A DNA stretch of 64,000 nucleotides from contig NZ_JAKUKA010000001.1 of NCBI RefSeq assembly GCF_023156195.1, positions 2,046,001 through 2,110,000 on the forward strand, written 5' to 3'. Positions 47,085 to 60,326 of the stretch are shown piece by piece. Source of the stretch: Chitinophaga sedimenti (GTDB taxonomy: Bacteria > Bacteroidota > Bacteroidia > Chitinophagales > Chitinophagaceae). Every line of letters starts with the position of its first letter. Position 1 is the stretch's first letter. The translations under genes and the position numbers were made by a program. Below the pieces are notes generated by a model that worked only from the letters and a program-made list of their open reading frames with translations, searched no databases and was not told the origin of the DNA.

Positions 47085-47824
47085 TTACTTTAAACGGGCG
47101 AGAAATTCTGCTTTCTTACGAACAGACACCTCCAGCACTTTACCATCCGTCATTTCCACGTAGCCGCCTTTACCGTTGTGGTATTTGCGGATGTGATTAA
47201 GATTTACGAGATGCGAGTCGTGGATGCGGCAGAAGATATCGGCGGGCAACTGCGATTCAAATTCCTTTAAACTGCCCGAAACGAGGAGGCTGCCTCCCTT
47301 CTGAAAACCAAAGCGTGTATATGCCCCTTCTGCGCTGCAATACAGGATTTCTTCGAATGCATACAGGGTAAGACCATCCTTTTCGCGCAGGGCGATTTTG
47401 CCCAGTGTTTTCTCTGCACGCAGCTGCGGCAGCAAATCATTCAGGCGTTGACCAATATCCTGTTCGCGGATACGCTTAGCCGCCTTGCTCACTGCCTGGC
47501 GCAGATCGTCAATTTCCACGGGCTTCAGGATGTAATCGAGGGCATTGTATTTGAAACCTTTGATGGCATAGTGATCGTGCGCGGTAACAAATATCACTTC
47601 GAAGTCCACGGGTTTCAGGCTATCGAGCAGATCGAAAGCACTATCCGGTGCAATTTCTATGTCCAGAAACACGAGTTGCGGGCGCAGGGTCCTGATAACA
47701 CCGGCCGCCTCTTCCAGTGTTTCCGCTTTACCTGCCACGGTTACTTCCGGGCAGTATTGAATCAGCATTTTTTTAGCAGCGATAAGTTTCTTGGTTCATC
47801 ATCCACTAATACGCATTTAATCAT
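47085..47824 (-). CDS. LytTR-family response regulator (frameshift near 47768)
   Basis: About 247 residues. An A7-to-A8 repair near 47768 joins the true N-terminus MIKCVLVDDEPRNLSLLKKM to the rest. Receiver domain: acidic pocket VDDE, phospho-acceptor in LVFLDIEIAPDS, Thr/Ser switch FVTAHDH, Lys in YILKPVEI. LytTR DNA-binding domain at ~145-245: KIALREKDGLTLYAFEEILY, RIHDSHLVNLNHIRKYHNGK. It is the cognate regulator of the propeller-sensor kinase whose stop lies 19 bp upstream. Likely targets are the adjacent SusCD/MG2 genes or itself, by position only. Confidence 0.9.
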
Positions 47825-47843
47825 CATAACGTCTTTTAATAGT

Positions 47844-50707
47844 TCAACCCGTGATCAAAGGGTAACGCACCTCTACGGCCGTTCCGCTTTCTCCCGGCAA
47901 ATCATTCACTATAATTCCGATACTGGAAGATATCGATTTATTCATCATATTGATACGCTCTCTCGTAATCCTGGTGCCCCAGGACACGTGTCCGCCCGGC
48001 CGGCTGCCGGTAACGTTTCTGTACCCCATTATCAGTAACGGTACAAACGATCATGCGCTGCTCCAACCGGAATGCCACCGTAATCATTCCTTCCCTGTCG
48101 CGCAAATGGCGGATACCATGCTGTACGGCGTTCTCCACCAGGGGCTGCAGTACCATCCCCGGCCACAGCGCCTCCTCGGTATTAATTTGCGGATCTACAG
48201 TAATGGCAAAGTTGAACCGTTGGTCGAAGCGCATCTGTTCCAGCTCTAGGTAGGTGCGCAAATAACGCACCTCGTCCTGCACCGTAATATTGGGCTGCAT
48301 GCTCATATCCAGCGTTTGCCGGATGAGGCGGGCAAAACGGCTGAGGTAGCGGTTCGCGCTCTCCATATCCTGGTCGATGATGAACTCCTGTACCGCGTTG
48401 AGGCTGTTAAAAATAAAGTGCGGGTTCATCTGCGCGCGCAGGGCCTTTGCTCTAACTCCTGCAGCTGCCGGGCAACCATTCTTTCCGCATTTTCCTTTTT
48501 GCGGCGGATGCCCAGCCGCCAGTAAATTAGTGCCCAAGTAAGCGCAATGAGCACCGCAGCGGCCAGCGGCACAAACCAGATACTTTGCCAGAAAGGCGTC
48601 TTCACGGTCAGCGGTATGGTCAGCACCGCGCTCTTCAGGCCGAAACGGTTTACGGCGTACAATTCCAGGTGATATGCGCCGGGCGGCAGCGAGATCAGGT
48701 CCAGCGACGTTTGCCGGCTCTGCCGCCACGCGCTGTCCTGTTCGCGCAAACGATAATAATAGGTAATATCCCCATCACTTTTATAAGATAACGCGGCATA
48801 TTCTAGATGAATGCTGTTATTGGCATAATTAAGCAGCGGCAGGTTGGCGGGATCGGCTTTGCGGCCGTTGATGCTAACTTCGAGCAAGCGCAGGTCGCAG
48901 CGGGAATAGGGATCACTGAGGTTCCGGTTAAAGTAGGTGATGCCTTCTTGCGTGCCTGCATAGATCGTATCACCATCTACCAGGATACTATTAACGATGT
49001 CGGAGGCCAGCCCGTCGGCCTGTGTATACCGCGTTACATGGAGCTGCGAGCCGCCGAGCACCACCCGGTTCATACCTTTGTCCGTACCTACCCACAATAA
49101 CGAATCCGACACTTCAATACAGCGCACATTACTGCTCGTTAGTCCGTCGGCCTGCGCAATATGGCGGACGATACGGTTGCCCCGCATACCAATCAGCCCG
49201 TTATCGGTGGCCACCCACATGGTGCCTGCATTATCTTCCTTGATATCGCGCACACTGCCCTGGAGCAGCCGGCTGGTATCGGCGAAACTGAATACCTTAT
49301 TACCTGGCTGTACGAGTACCGACAAACCGTTCAATGCGCCATAGTAAACACTGTCGTTCCGGCAGAATACCGCAGAGGCCCGCACGTGCCCGATACGTTC
49401 GCTGATGCCGGTCATGTTATGCACGTCCATGATCCGGATCCCGTTGGAGCCGGCTACCACAGCCTCTCGTTCATTCTTCATCGATACAAACTTGGTGGCA
49501 TTATCGCCCACCATGTACCGCATCGGCGCATTTCCTTTTTCACGAATACACGCAACCCCGCGCACATCAGCAGCACATCGCGCCAGCTGTCGACAAAGGT
49601 GACCGGCATATTGATCGAAATATCGTCCGTGATCTCGAACCCGCCATCGATCGGCCGCAGGCGGAAGTACCCGACGTCCGTACCAACGTGAATTGCGCCG
49701 CCTTGTTTCGCAAGTCCATATACAGAGATCTTTTGGTTATTCGGCGTGGTTTTAAGCACATTCTGGAAACGATCGGAGCTGATGCGGTAAACGCCGTCGT
49801 TCAACGTGGAGATCCAAATATTCCCTTCGCGGTCGCGGAGTATATTGCTTACATTTTTATCGGGCAGATAGGTGGTGACGTTCCTGCGGGTGAGAATATT
49901 AAACAACACGCTGCCGCGACTGGTATTCAGCAGGATCAGCGAATCGTTGAACCGCTCGGCCGTATTGATGGCCGGTGACGTTACCAGGTAATCCAGGTTA
50001 TATTTTTTAGCATGTATCCGGTACTGACCGGAACTTTCCACGTAACAGAACAAATCATCGTCCATGATCACTTGTCCGCCCGACACCACCGACCCATAGG
50101 GCAGTTTGTACACTTCGCGGAACCGGCCCTTCGAGTATTCCAGGATGCTCCAGCGGTACATCAACCAGGTTTTATCGGCCGTTGTCACCGCCAGTTTCGT
50201 CATCGCACCGCCCGTTGTGGTCATGTTAGTGAGGTACTGTACTTTATCATCCGGCGTAATAAGGAACACGTTGGACATGTCCATCAACATTACTTCCCCT
50301 TTCTTATTTTCCTCGATGCAGAAAACAAAACCTTCGAGGTACAACTTCTTCAGCAGACTATCGTTTCGCTGGGTATGGATGTAGCCATCCTGGTAGTAAC
50401 AAATGGCATGTTTGTAAGGCATCAGCCAAACGCGTCCTTTGGAATCGCAGTAGATGCGGATGACCTCATTGTTGGGCAGCCCGTCTTTAGTAGTAAAATT
50501 CCTGAAACGTGTACCATCGAACCGGCTGACACCGGTTTCCGTGGCAAACCAGATAAAGCCCTCTTTGTCCTGTACCATGCTGTACACAACCGGCCCAACC
50601 AGGCCATCGCGCTCATTGTAGTGCCGGTAGTTAAACTCCTGCCCGGCGGTGGGTTGCAGCATCACAATAAGCAAACAGAAACAGGATAACAATGCTTTCA
50701 GTGGCAT
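47844..50707 (-). CDS. Two-component sensor: periplasmic propeller + Y_Y_Y domain fused to LytS-type histidine kinase (three frameshifts)
   Basis: About 955 residues from the ATG at 50707. Signal (MPLKALLSCFCLLIVMLQPT). The sensor is built of 'regulator propeller' repeats (VYSMVQDKEGFIWFATETGV, SNILRDREGNIWISTLNDGV, DIKEDNAGTMWVATDNGLIG) and a Y_Y_Y domain (LEYAALSYKSDGDITYYYRL). A transmembrane helix follows (SIWFVPLAAAVLIALTWALI), then a LytS-type kinase with phospho-His segment QMNPHFIFNSLNAVQEFI and an N-box-like PLVENAVQHGIRHL. Shifts near 49550 (A5 to A6) and 48450 (A3 to A4) repair well. One near 48020 falls in the ATP-binding DNG loop. The sensor half resembles hybrid glycan-sensing systems, but the output half is LytS/LytTR. 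Confidence 0.88.
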
Positions 50708-50822
50708 CCGGAGGGATATATGATAAGTTAGTTTTAGTCGTGAAGATATTAACTGGGTTGTTAAAATTAACGAAAAATTTAGTGGAAGATGTTGGAAGGG
50801 GTTGATTAGCTTTACGCGGCAT

Positions 50823-51558
50823 ATGGAATTATTGACATTAATGTTCATGCTGATCGGCCTGTTTGTGCTTTCCATCATAATGGTGGAAAAGGTATGCAAT
50901 AAAGTATTCCGCGTGCTTACCAAAACCGCTGTAGTGGCGGCATTGCTGGTGGGTTTCGCGGTACTGGCCGGTATCACGCCGGGCTTTGTTTTACTGCTGG
51001 CGTTTTTTGTTATGGGCGTTTGGGCTACCGGCCACGGGAAAACGAAGAAGAAACAAGGCCCCTCGCAGCCGCGTACGGCGGGACAAGTATTTGCCAATGG
51101 GGGTGTAGCAGGGCTGATGGGCGTGCTGTCTTTCTACTTTGCAGTATTGAGCGGGGGCGATGCATTTCCCTTTTTGATAGCCGCCGCGGGCAGCCTTTCC
51201 GCAGCCACTGCCGATACCCTTTCGTCGGAGCTGGGTATGGTATACGGGCGGCGATTTTACAACATTCTCAACTTCAAATCCTCTCCGCCAGGACCGGATG
51301 GCGTGATCAGCCTGGAAGGCACGCTGCTGGGCGCCGCCGGTGCGCTGGTCATAGCGGTGCTTACCTATGCCTGCACGATGGGCTGGTGGGGCATGGCAGA
51401 TGCCCGCATTATATGGGTAGTAACAGTGGCTGGCATCGCCGGTACCCTGATCGATTCCCTGCTCGGCGCCACCCTGGAACGTCGCGGCCTGCTTGGCAAC
51501 GACGCGGTTAACTTCCTGAACCGCCGGCGGCGCATTAATAGCCTGGTACCTGTACTAA
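50823..51558 (+). CDS. DUF92 family integral membrane protein (frameshift near 51522)
   Basis: About 245 residues, ATG at 50823; six or more membrane helices (MELLTLMFMLIGLFVLSIIM, LLAFFVMGVWATGHGK, FPFLIAAAGSLSAATADTLS). Family signature: ADTLSSELGMVYGRRF followed by the glycine-rich GPDGVISLEGTLLGAAGALV and SLLGATLERRGLLGNDAVNF. DUF92/TMEM19-like proteins are predicted inner-membrane enzymes or transporters; the phytyl-phosphate kinase activity known for plant relatives is not transferable with confidence. Dropping one C near 51522 gives NFLNAGGALIAWYLY and a stop at 51558. It is divergent from the sensor kinase gene across 115 bp and 33 bp ahead of the GDSL gene. Confidence 0.8.
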
Positions 51559-51591
51559 CCTTTTATTATCTTAGGCACAAATCTGTTCCCG

Positions 51592-52422
51592 ATGAAAAAA
51601 CTGTTCTGGCTCCTTTTGCTGCCCCTCATGGCTTTTCTACCTCGAAAAGAAAAAACCTGGGTGGCTATCGGCGACAGCATTACCTACCTGAACGACCATC
51701 CCGACGAAACCGGCAACCGCATCACCAAAGGATACCTGAGCCTTATTACCGAGCGCCTGCCCGGCCTGCGTTACATTAACCAGGGTCATAACGGGTGGAC
51801 GGCCGTACGCATTGCAAAGGAGTTTGACCAGCTGAAAGTACCGGCCGCCGATGTATATACGATCTTCCTCGGCACGAACGACTGGTGGTCCGGCCAGCCT
51901 ATCGGCACGTTTCAGGACTATAAAGACAGTACCGGGACTACAACGGTATACGGCGCTTTCCGCACGATCGTGGGCAAATTGCGCGCCCTGCAGCCCCATG
52001 CGCCTATTATTCTCATTACGCCCATGCAGCGCGTGGATTTCGTGTATATCAACAATCCAAAAAACAACGCACGGGGTTCGTACCGCGATAAAAAGGGACA
52101 AACCCTGGCCCATGTGGTGGCTGCCATCGACAGTATCGGCAGATATGAACACTGTAAAGTGGTGGACCTGTACCACCAGCGCGGCCTGCAATTGCCGCAG
52201 CTGGTGCATTTCAAACGCCTGAAAGACAGTGCCACCGGGCAATACCGCAATTACCCCTACCCCGCCTTTATCGGCTTGCCTTACAACCCGGATACCGACG
52301 AGTACCCCTACCCCGAAGCGGCCATCGCGGCTACCTACGACGGCCTACACCCGTCCGACAAGGGTTATAAAATAATTGCAGACGCCCTGTACAGGCAGAT
52401 CCGGCATATATACAAGCATTAA
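51592..52422 (+). CDS. SGNH/GDSL hydrolase, exported
   Basis: 276 residues with an N-terminal hydrophobic leader (MKKLFWLLLLPLMAFLP). Block I WVAIGDSIT places the nucleophile at Ser29. Block III is IFLGTNDWW with Asn96. Block V is YDGLHPSDKGY with Asp250 and His253 as the rest of the triad. An esterase/lipase or carbohydrate deacetylase acting in the periplasm is likely; many such enzymes in Bacteroidota remove acyl groups from glycans, which would fit the glycosidase genes further right. It follows the DUF92 gene by 33 bp on the same strand. Intact. Confidence 0.88.
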   Translation: MKKLFWLLLLPLMAFLPRKEKTWVAIGDSITYLNDHPDETGNRITKGYLSLITERLPGLRYINQGHNGWTAVRIAKEFDQLKVPAADVYTIFLGTNDWWSGQPIGTFQDYKDSTGTTTVYGAFRTIVGKLRALQPHAPIILITPMQRVDFVYINNPKNNARGSYRDKKGQTLAHVVAAIDSIGRYEHCKVVDLYHQRGLQLPQLVHFKRLKDSATGQYRNYPYPAFIGLPYNPDTDEYPYPEAAIAATYDGLHPSDKGYKIIADALYRQIRHIYKH

Positions 52423-52509
52423 GGGGATTTTGTCAACCGTAAATCCGTCGTTACCGTATCTTTGGGGCGAAATCAACACACGCCATCCTGCGGCCCCAAG
52501 TGAACAATT

Positions 52510-55054
52510 ATGAGGAAAACGACACTTATTATCATCGCCATACTTTGGGGAATCGGTCCTGCTATTGCGCAGGACAAGCTCCTTCAGGACCTTACTAACA
52601 GCAAAACCGCCAAAGACAGGGCTACGGCCCTTATCAACCTTGGTGAATATTACCGCGCCAAACCCGGTGAGGACAAAGCGGACCTCGACAAAGCGATGCA
52701 GTATGCGCGGCAGGCGCTCGAGGTGTCCAATGATCCAACCGTCACTACGGACGCCTGGCTCACCATCGTTCGCACCATGTCGGAAATGGGGCGGTTACCG
52801 GAGATGTATGCATCGCTCGCGGGGTTGAATGACCGGCCAGCGTTACAGGCAAAGGTGATGGCTGAAATGGCCTGGCAATATACCCACCTGCCCGGGGAAG
52901 AAAAAGAAGACCTCGACCATGCAGAAAAACTTTGCGAGGCATCGCTCCAGGCGGCGCGGCGCTTACAACGGAAGGACCTGGTGGAAGAAGCCTCCACCCT
53001 CAAAGCGATGATTGCCACCGAGCGGTATGACTTTCCGAAGGCCAACCAGCTGGCAGAAGCACTGACGCCCAAGAACAAAATATGGGTGTACCGCGTAAAC
53101 GCACAGGGATACGCCAATAACATGGACGCTCCGGGACATATAGATTCCTCCCTGTTCTATCTTGAAAAAGCTATTTGTACTGCTGCCGACGCGGGCTTGC
53201 CCGACTATGAACGCAGCGCCGTGGATTATGCCAATAAATTCGCCTACTGGCGTCCCAACGACCTGCACTTCGACCGCATGTTCGAGCACCTGCTCACTGT
53301 TTACAGCACGCAAAATTATCCGCACAAACACTTCATATACGACGCCCTCCGCCAGCTGCATACCATCCGCGGCAACAAGGATAAAGAAATGTACTATGCC
53401 CAGGAGGCGCTCCGGGAAATGCACAAGCACAAAGATTACTTTATGGGCGTGCATTATTACATGAATTTAGGCAATATTTACAAAGCCCTCAGCGAGCACC
53501 AGCTGGCCTACGACAACTATCAGCAGGCGCTGAAATATTCCATGAACAACCGGGTAAATGTATACCCAGCAACGGAAGCCATTACGCAGGCCCTTCGCAA
53601 AATGCACAAGTACCGCGAAGCCCTGGACATCGTACAACACCTTGAAAAAGAATTACCACCACAGCAGCCGCATTTCAAAAATTCGCTGAACAGGATGCTC
53701 CTGAATATTTACCGCGACATGCGTGACTACGACAAGGCCGAACCCTATGGTCGCGCTGTGGTAGCAGCTACGCCCAAAGGCACACCGGAATACTATACCG
53801 CACTTTCGCAGCTGGGACAGTTGTACGTAGAATCGCAGCAGTATGAAAAAGCAAAACCGTTGCTGGACCAGGTGGCCGCTTATCCCCTGCCCCCGCGATC
53901 ACTGTACGCGGTCATTTCCATTTCATGATGTTTAAGGTGGATTCTGCCATGGGTAATTACCTCTCGGCCATCGACCACCTCATGATGAACAAACAACTGG
54001 ATGATTCGATGCTTACCGCGCAAAAGATGCGGCAGGTGGAAGAGTATAAAGTAAAATACGAAACCGAAAAAAGGACCGCGAACTGCTGCAACAGCAACAG
54101 GCCATTCTTCAATGGCAGCAATTATCGCTGCTGCATCAGAAAGATATGGACAGCGTGCGCTGGAAATTGATCGTGGAAGAAAACATGCAGCAACGAACGC
54201 GCAACCAGGCAGCAACTTCCGCCGCCAACCTGCGGCTGGCGCAGCAGGACATGGAACTGTTACGGAAGGACAAAGAACTGGCCACCACCTTTACGAACGG
54301 CACTATTTCCGTCATCGTGCTACTCTTGCTGGTACTGGCCTTAATCGTGAATTCCTACTTTTCGAAGCAGCGGAAGAACAAAGAGATCAGCCAGAAAAAT
54401 GCGAAACTGGAACACCTCGTTAAAGAAAAAGAATGGCTGCTGCAGGAAGTACATCACCGCGTAAAAAACAACCTGCAAACCGTTGTAAGCCTGCTGGAAT
54501 CGCAGTCTGGCTATTTAAACGAAGCCACGGAAGCCATTACAGAGAGCCGCAACCGCGTATATGCCATGTCGCTCATCCACCAGAAATTATACCGCACCAC
54601 GAATGTGTCTACGATCAATATGGCGGCGTATTTACCGGAACTGGTAGAACACCTGCGCAGCAGTTTTGCCTCAACGCATATCTATTTTGATGTGCAGGTT
54701 TCACCGGTGGAGGTAGACGTTTCACAGGCTATTCCTTTAGGATTGATCCTGAATGAAACGATTACCAACTGCCTCAAATACGCATTTCCTCATCCGCGCC
54801 CCGACAGCCGCATACGGGTGTGGCTGCAACCGCTGGCCTCCAGAGAAGTGGAACTGCTGATCGCCGACAATGGCGTCGGCATTCCGGCTACCGGCGCGGG
54901 CAAAGGATTAGGATTAAAATTGATTCACGGGCTGGCCGATGAAATTGATGGCAACTTATCGATTACCAACGATCAGGGTGCTTGTGTAAGATTGGTGTTT
55001 ACGCCGACGCTGCAGCTGCAACTGGAACGCGTGGCGGCGGGACAGCTGGTTTAG
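52510..55054 (+). CDS. TPR-domain sensor histidine kinase, HisKA_2 type (two frameshifts)
   Basis: About 850 residues. Signal (MRKTTLIIIAILWGIGPAIA), then a long periplasmic array of TPR helices to about residue 500 (KADLDKAMQYARQALEVSND, MNLGNIYKALSEHQLAYDNY). A coiled-coil and one transmembrane helix follow (ISVIVLLLLVLALIVNSYF), then a HisKA_2 kinase with phospho-His segment LQEVHHRVKNNLQTVVSLLE and ATPase parts LGLILNETITNCLKYAFPHP, IADNGVGIPATGAGKGLGLK. Shifts near 53890 (C5 to C6) and 54070 (A6 to A7) restore LPPAITVRGHFHFMMFKVDS and EKKDRELLQQQQAILQW. No response regulator is adjacent, so it is an orphan kinase or signals to a distant LytTR partner. Confidence 0.88.
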
Positions 55055-55055
55055 C

Positions 55056-57960
<2,905 letters not shown>

Positions 57961-57994
57961 GGTATAAGGTGGCTTGCTGTACAAAAGTACATTT

Positions 57995-58440
57995 TTATTT
58001 TGCTTTTAGTTGGTCCAGTAAGGCCTTCAGTTCTCTTACTTTTTGCGGGTATTGGGCACTCACGTCTTTTCGTTCCCCTATATCCGTTTTTAGCTGATAT
58101 GATAACCCGTTCTCCGAGTTGCCCGTTTCCGTACCCGTCAGCTTTTGCACGGCGGGGCCTTTAGTCGGCTCAATATATTTCCAGTCGGCGCTAACGATGG
58201 CCAAAGCTCCACCCTGCTGCACCAGCGTGCTCCTGCCATTCTTCCAGCGCCCCAGCAAAGCGTCCAGCTGGTCTTCACTATCCAGCGTTTCTCCGGCCGG
58301 CAGTTTCACGCCCAGCATGCATGCAAACGAAAGTCGCCGCAGCCGAGATCATCGGTGAAAATAAAGATCACATTCGGGCGCTGCGCCTGTGCACGGACTA
58401 CCGATGGCGTAAGGAACAGGGCCCATATCAGTTTTTTCAT
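57995..58440 (-). pseudogene. Arylsulfatase with large internal deletion
   Basis: From the ATG at 58440 the product begins as a normal exported sulfatase: MKKLIWALFLTPSVVRAQAQ, then RPNVIFIFTDDLGCGDF, the family's first metal-binding motif. At about 58320 the sequence jumps, with a frame change, to the C-terminal region LGVKLPAGETLDSEDQLDAL and then ADWKYIEPTKGPAVQKL. Roughly 300 or more residues are missing, including the CxPxR/SxPxR formylglycine site. The join lies at TGCATGCATGC, a short repeat. Only about 147 codons remain against ~450-500 for the family. Either a genuine deletion pseudogene or an assembly collapse; it cannot be an active sulfatase as read. Confidence 0.8.
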
Positions 58441-58490
58441 GACGTTGGGATTGATACAACAAAAATACGCATTGCCGCTTCATCCCGTCC

Positions 58491-59993
58491 CTAAAATGAT
58501 GGACGGCAGGCTACTGGTTTTCCAACGCCAGCCAGCTGCCGCTTCACCCCTTCCACGTCGCTCAGCGGCGCGGCAATCCACGAGGTGATGCGGCCATGAT
58601 CGATCACGATGTATTGGGGAACGGGAAGTTTGATGGAACCGGTGCCGCTTTTTTCAGGCGTATATTGTTTGGAGAACTCGCTCATCAGGTTATAAGTCGC
58701 GTCGAAGTGCTGCCCGTCGAGTTTAAAGAATCCGATCATCTTTTCGAGGTTGCCAGGTACGCCATGCCCGTTTACATTCAGGTACGCCAGCTCCACCCCT
58801 TTCTCTTTCAGCAGTGTACGCGATTCGTCGATATAGGCCAATGCCTGGTGACAGGTGGCGTCGTCCAGGTTCCACACCACGATGTAGGCAGCAGTATCGT
58901 TAAATTGCTTTTCCAGCTGTGTTATCCCGTCCAAAAAGCTGTAGCGTTTAGATGCAGGCGCTTTTTCCGCTACGTTGATATTTGTTTCCGGGTGCCGGAG
59001 TGCTTTTACAGCGTTGGCCACATAGGGCTTCAGCGCACTTCGGGGATACGTTTTTTCGAAGTAATCCCAGGCCGATAAAATTACCGGTGCCTGGTCCGTG
59101 GCTGTCGACTGCGAGATTTCCCAGGCCAACATGTATTCCTTCATCGAAGGTTCCGCAAAATACTTCTCGATATTCACCAAACGCCGCTTCAACAGCGCTA
59201 CTCCGGAGGTATCCACATCCGGGTTCAACCCCTCTTTATATTGAAAAAAATCTTCGTAATAATAATGCAGCACGTTGGCGCAATACGTCCGGTAGTATGG
59301 AGATACACGATTCTTCGGGAAGTTCACGTTGCATTGGTACAACATATCCTTCCACTGGTTCTCCATACGAAAGACCGCCACTTCATTATATTTTCCATTA
59401 CGGATGTCCGTCGTCAGCGCCCGGCTTTCGCGCGATACGATCAGCGACATGACCGCCGCCCTGAAAACGACAGCGAGCCGGTCAGCACAATCATAAAAGC
59501 CGGCGTCTATCTTACCTTTCTTAAGTAATTTCTTAAAAATATCTATTTGTTCTTCCTGTTCCCGCTCCAGTTTGCGCACGATGTAAGTCCACCCCCGGCC
59601 CGTGCGTTGCAGGATATCCGCCTTGCCGGCCACTGTATTGCGATAAATCGACTGCAACGCCATCTGGCCTTCTGCGTCTTCCGCTGCTATGGCCAGCGGC
59701 CTTCCACGCATGTAAGTGATGCGGTAACTTTGCCCCGGCCGCACGTACAATTTCACGACGTCACGGTAGGTTTCGAATTGCATGATACCCGGCGTGGCAA
59801 CGTCATTCGGGATCATAAACTGGTGATTGGCGTCCAGTGGCATGCGGATGCGGGCAGCCCAAAAAGAAATACCGTCCACAGGAGGAATGACGGTAACAGG
59901 CGTACTTTGTATATCACTAACGAAAACAATGGTGGCATGCTGGCCCAGCATGGACACCGGAAACAACAGCAGCAACAGGCAAAACAATTTCAT
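58491..59993 (-). CDS. Exported thioredoxin-fold protein lacking the CxxC centre
   Basis: 500 residues from the ATG at 59993. Signal MKLFCLLLLLFPVSMLGQ. A DUF4369-like beta domain and a long helical middle are followed at ~350-495 by a thioredoxin/TlpA-like fold: YIVVWNLDDATCHQALAYID occupies the place of the WCxxC active site but keeps only one cysteine, and the cis-Pro strand is LPVPQYIVIDHGRITSWI. Disulfide exchange by the usual dithiol mechanism is therefore unlikely; a binding or structural role is inferred. 50 bp separate it from the sulfatase remnant on the same strand. Intact. Confidence 0.75.
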   Translation of the reverse strand: MKLFCLLLLLFPVSMLGQHATIVFVSDIQSTPVTVIPPVDGISFWAARIRMPLDANHQFMIPNDVATPGIMQFETYRDVVKLYVRPGQSYRITYMRGRPLAIAAEDAEGQMALQSIYRNTVAGKADILQRTGRGWTYIVRKLEREQEEQIDIFKKLLKKGKIDAGFYDCADRLAVVFRAAVMSLIVSRESRALTTDIRNGKYNEVAVFRMENQWKDMLYQCNVNFPKNRVSPYYRTYCANVLHYYYEDFFQYKEGLNPDVDTSGVALLKRRLVNIEKYFAEPSMKEYMLAWEISQSTATDQAPVILSAWDYFEKTYPRSALKPYVANAVKALRHPETNINVAEKAPASKRYSFLDGITQLEKQFNDTAAYIVVWNLDDATCHQALAYIDESRTLLKEKGVELAYLNVNGHGVPGNLEKMIGFFKLDGQHFDATYNLMSEFSKQYTPEKSGTGSIKLPVPQYIVIDHGRITSWIAAPLSDVEGVKRQLAGVGKPVACRPSF

Positions 59994-60326
59994 ATAGCGG
60001 GCGGATGATTTTGAAGCGGGCAAAATTACATGGCGGATGGAATTTTACGTGGGCTTAATAATAAATAATACAGCTGTCTACACGGATTCCAAAGCCAATA
60101 ATGTAAAGATAGCGAATTGAGCTGCTGTTTCAGCGGTGGAGTACTTGAATAGTGCCTGCCGTTAAATACCCGGATTACGGCTACGGACCACCGACATGTG
60201 TCCAAAACGCGCACGTCCTAAAATATTGCAATCCCCTCGCCGAACAGCCGTTCTTCATTTTAATTGTCAATTAAACACTTTTTTATGTATTTTGTCCACT
60301 CCTTAAAACCGTTGAACAATTCCGTT
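59994..60326. other. 333-bp divergent intergenic region
   Basis: Promoter space between the thioredoxin-fold gene (minus) and the GH43 gene (plus). Apart from a candidate promoter at 60264-60294, no repeat, hairpin or gene is seen. Confidence 0.5.
60264..60294 (+). promoter_or_regulatory. Possible Bacteroidota-type promoter for the glycosidase genes
   Basis: TTG (60264-60266), 21 bases, then TATTTTG (60288-60294), close to the -33/-7 pattern TTTG ... TAnnTTTG, 32 bp before the GH43 start. Motifs of this size occur by chance, so certainty is low. Confidence 0.3.

Noticed and set aside
50708..51097. N-terminal extension of the propeller kinase by 130 residues
   Set aside because: It runs antisense through the DUF92 gene, and a clean signal peptide starts at the ATG at 50707.
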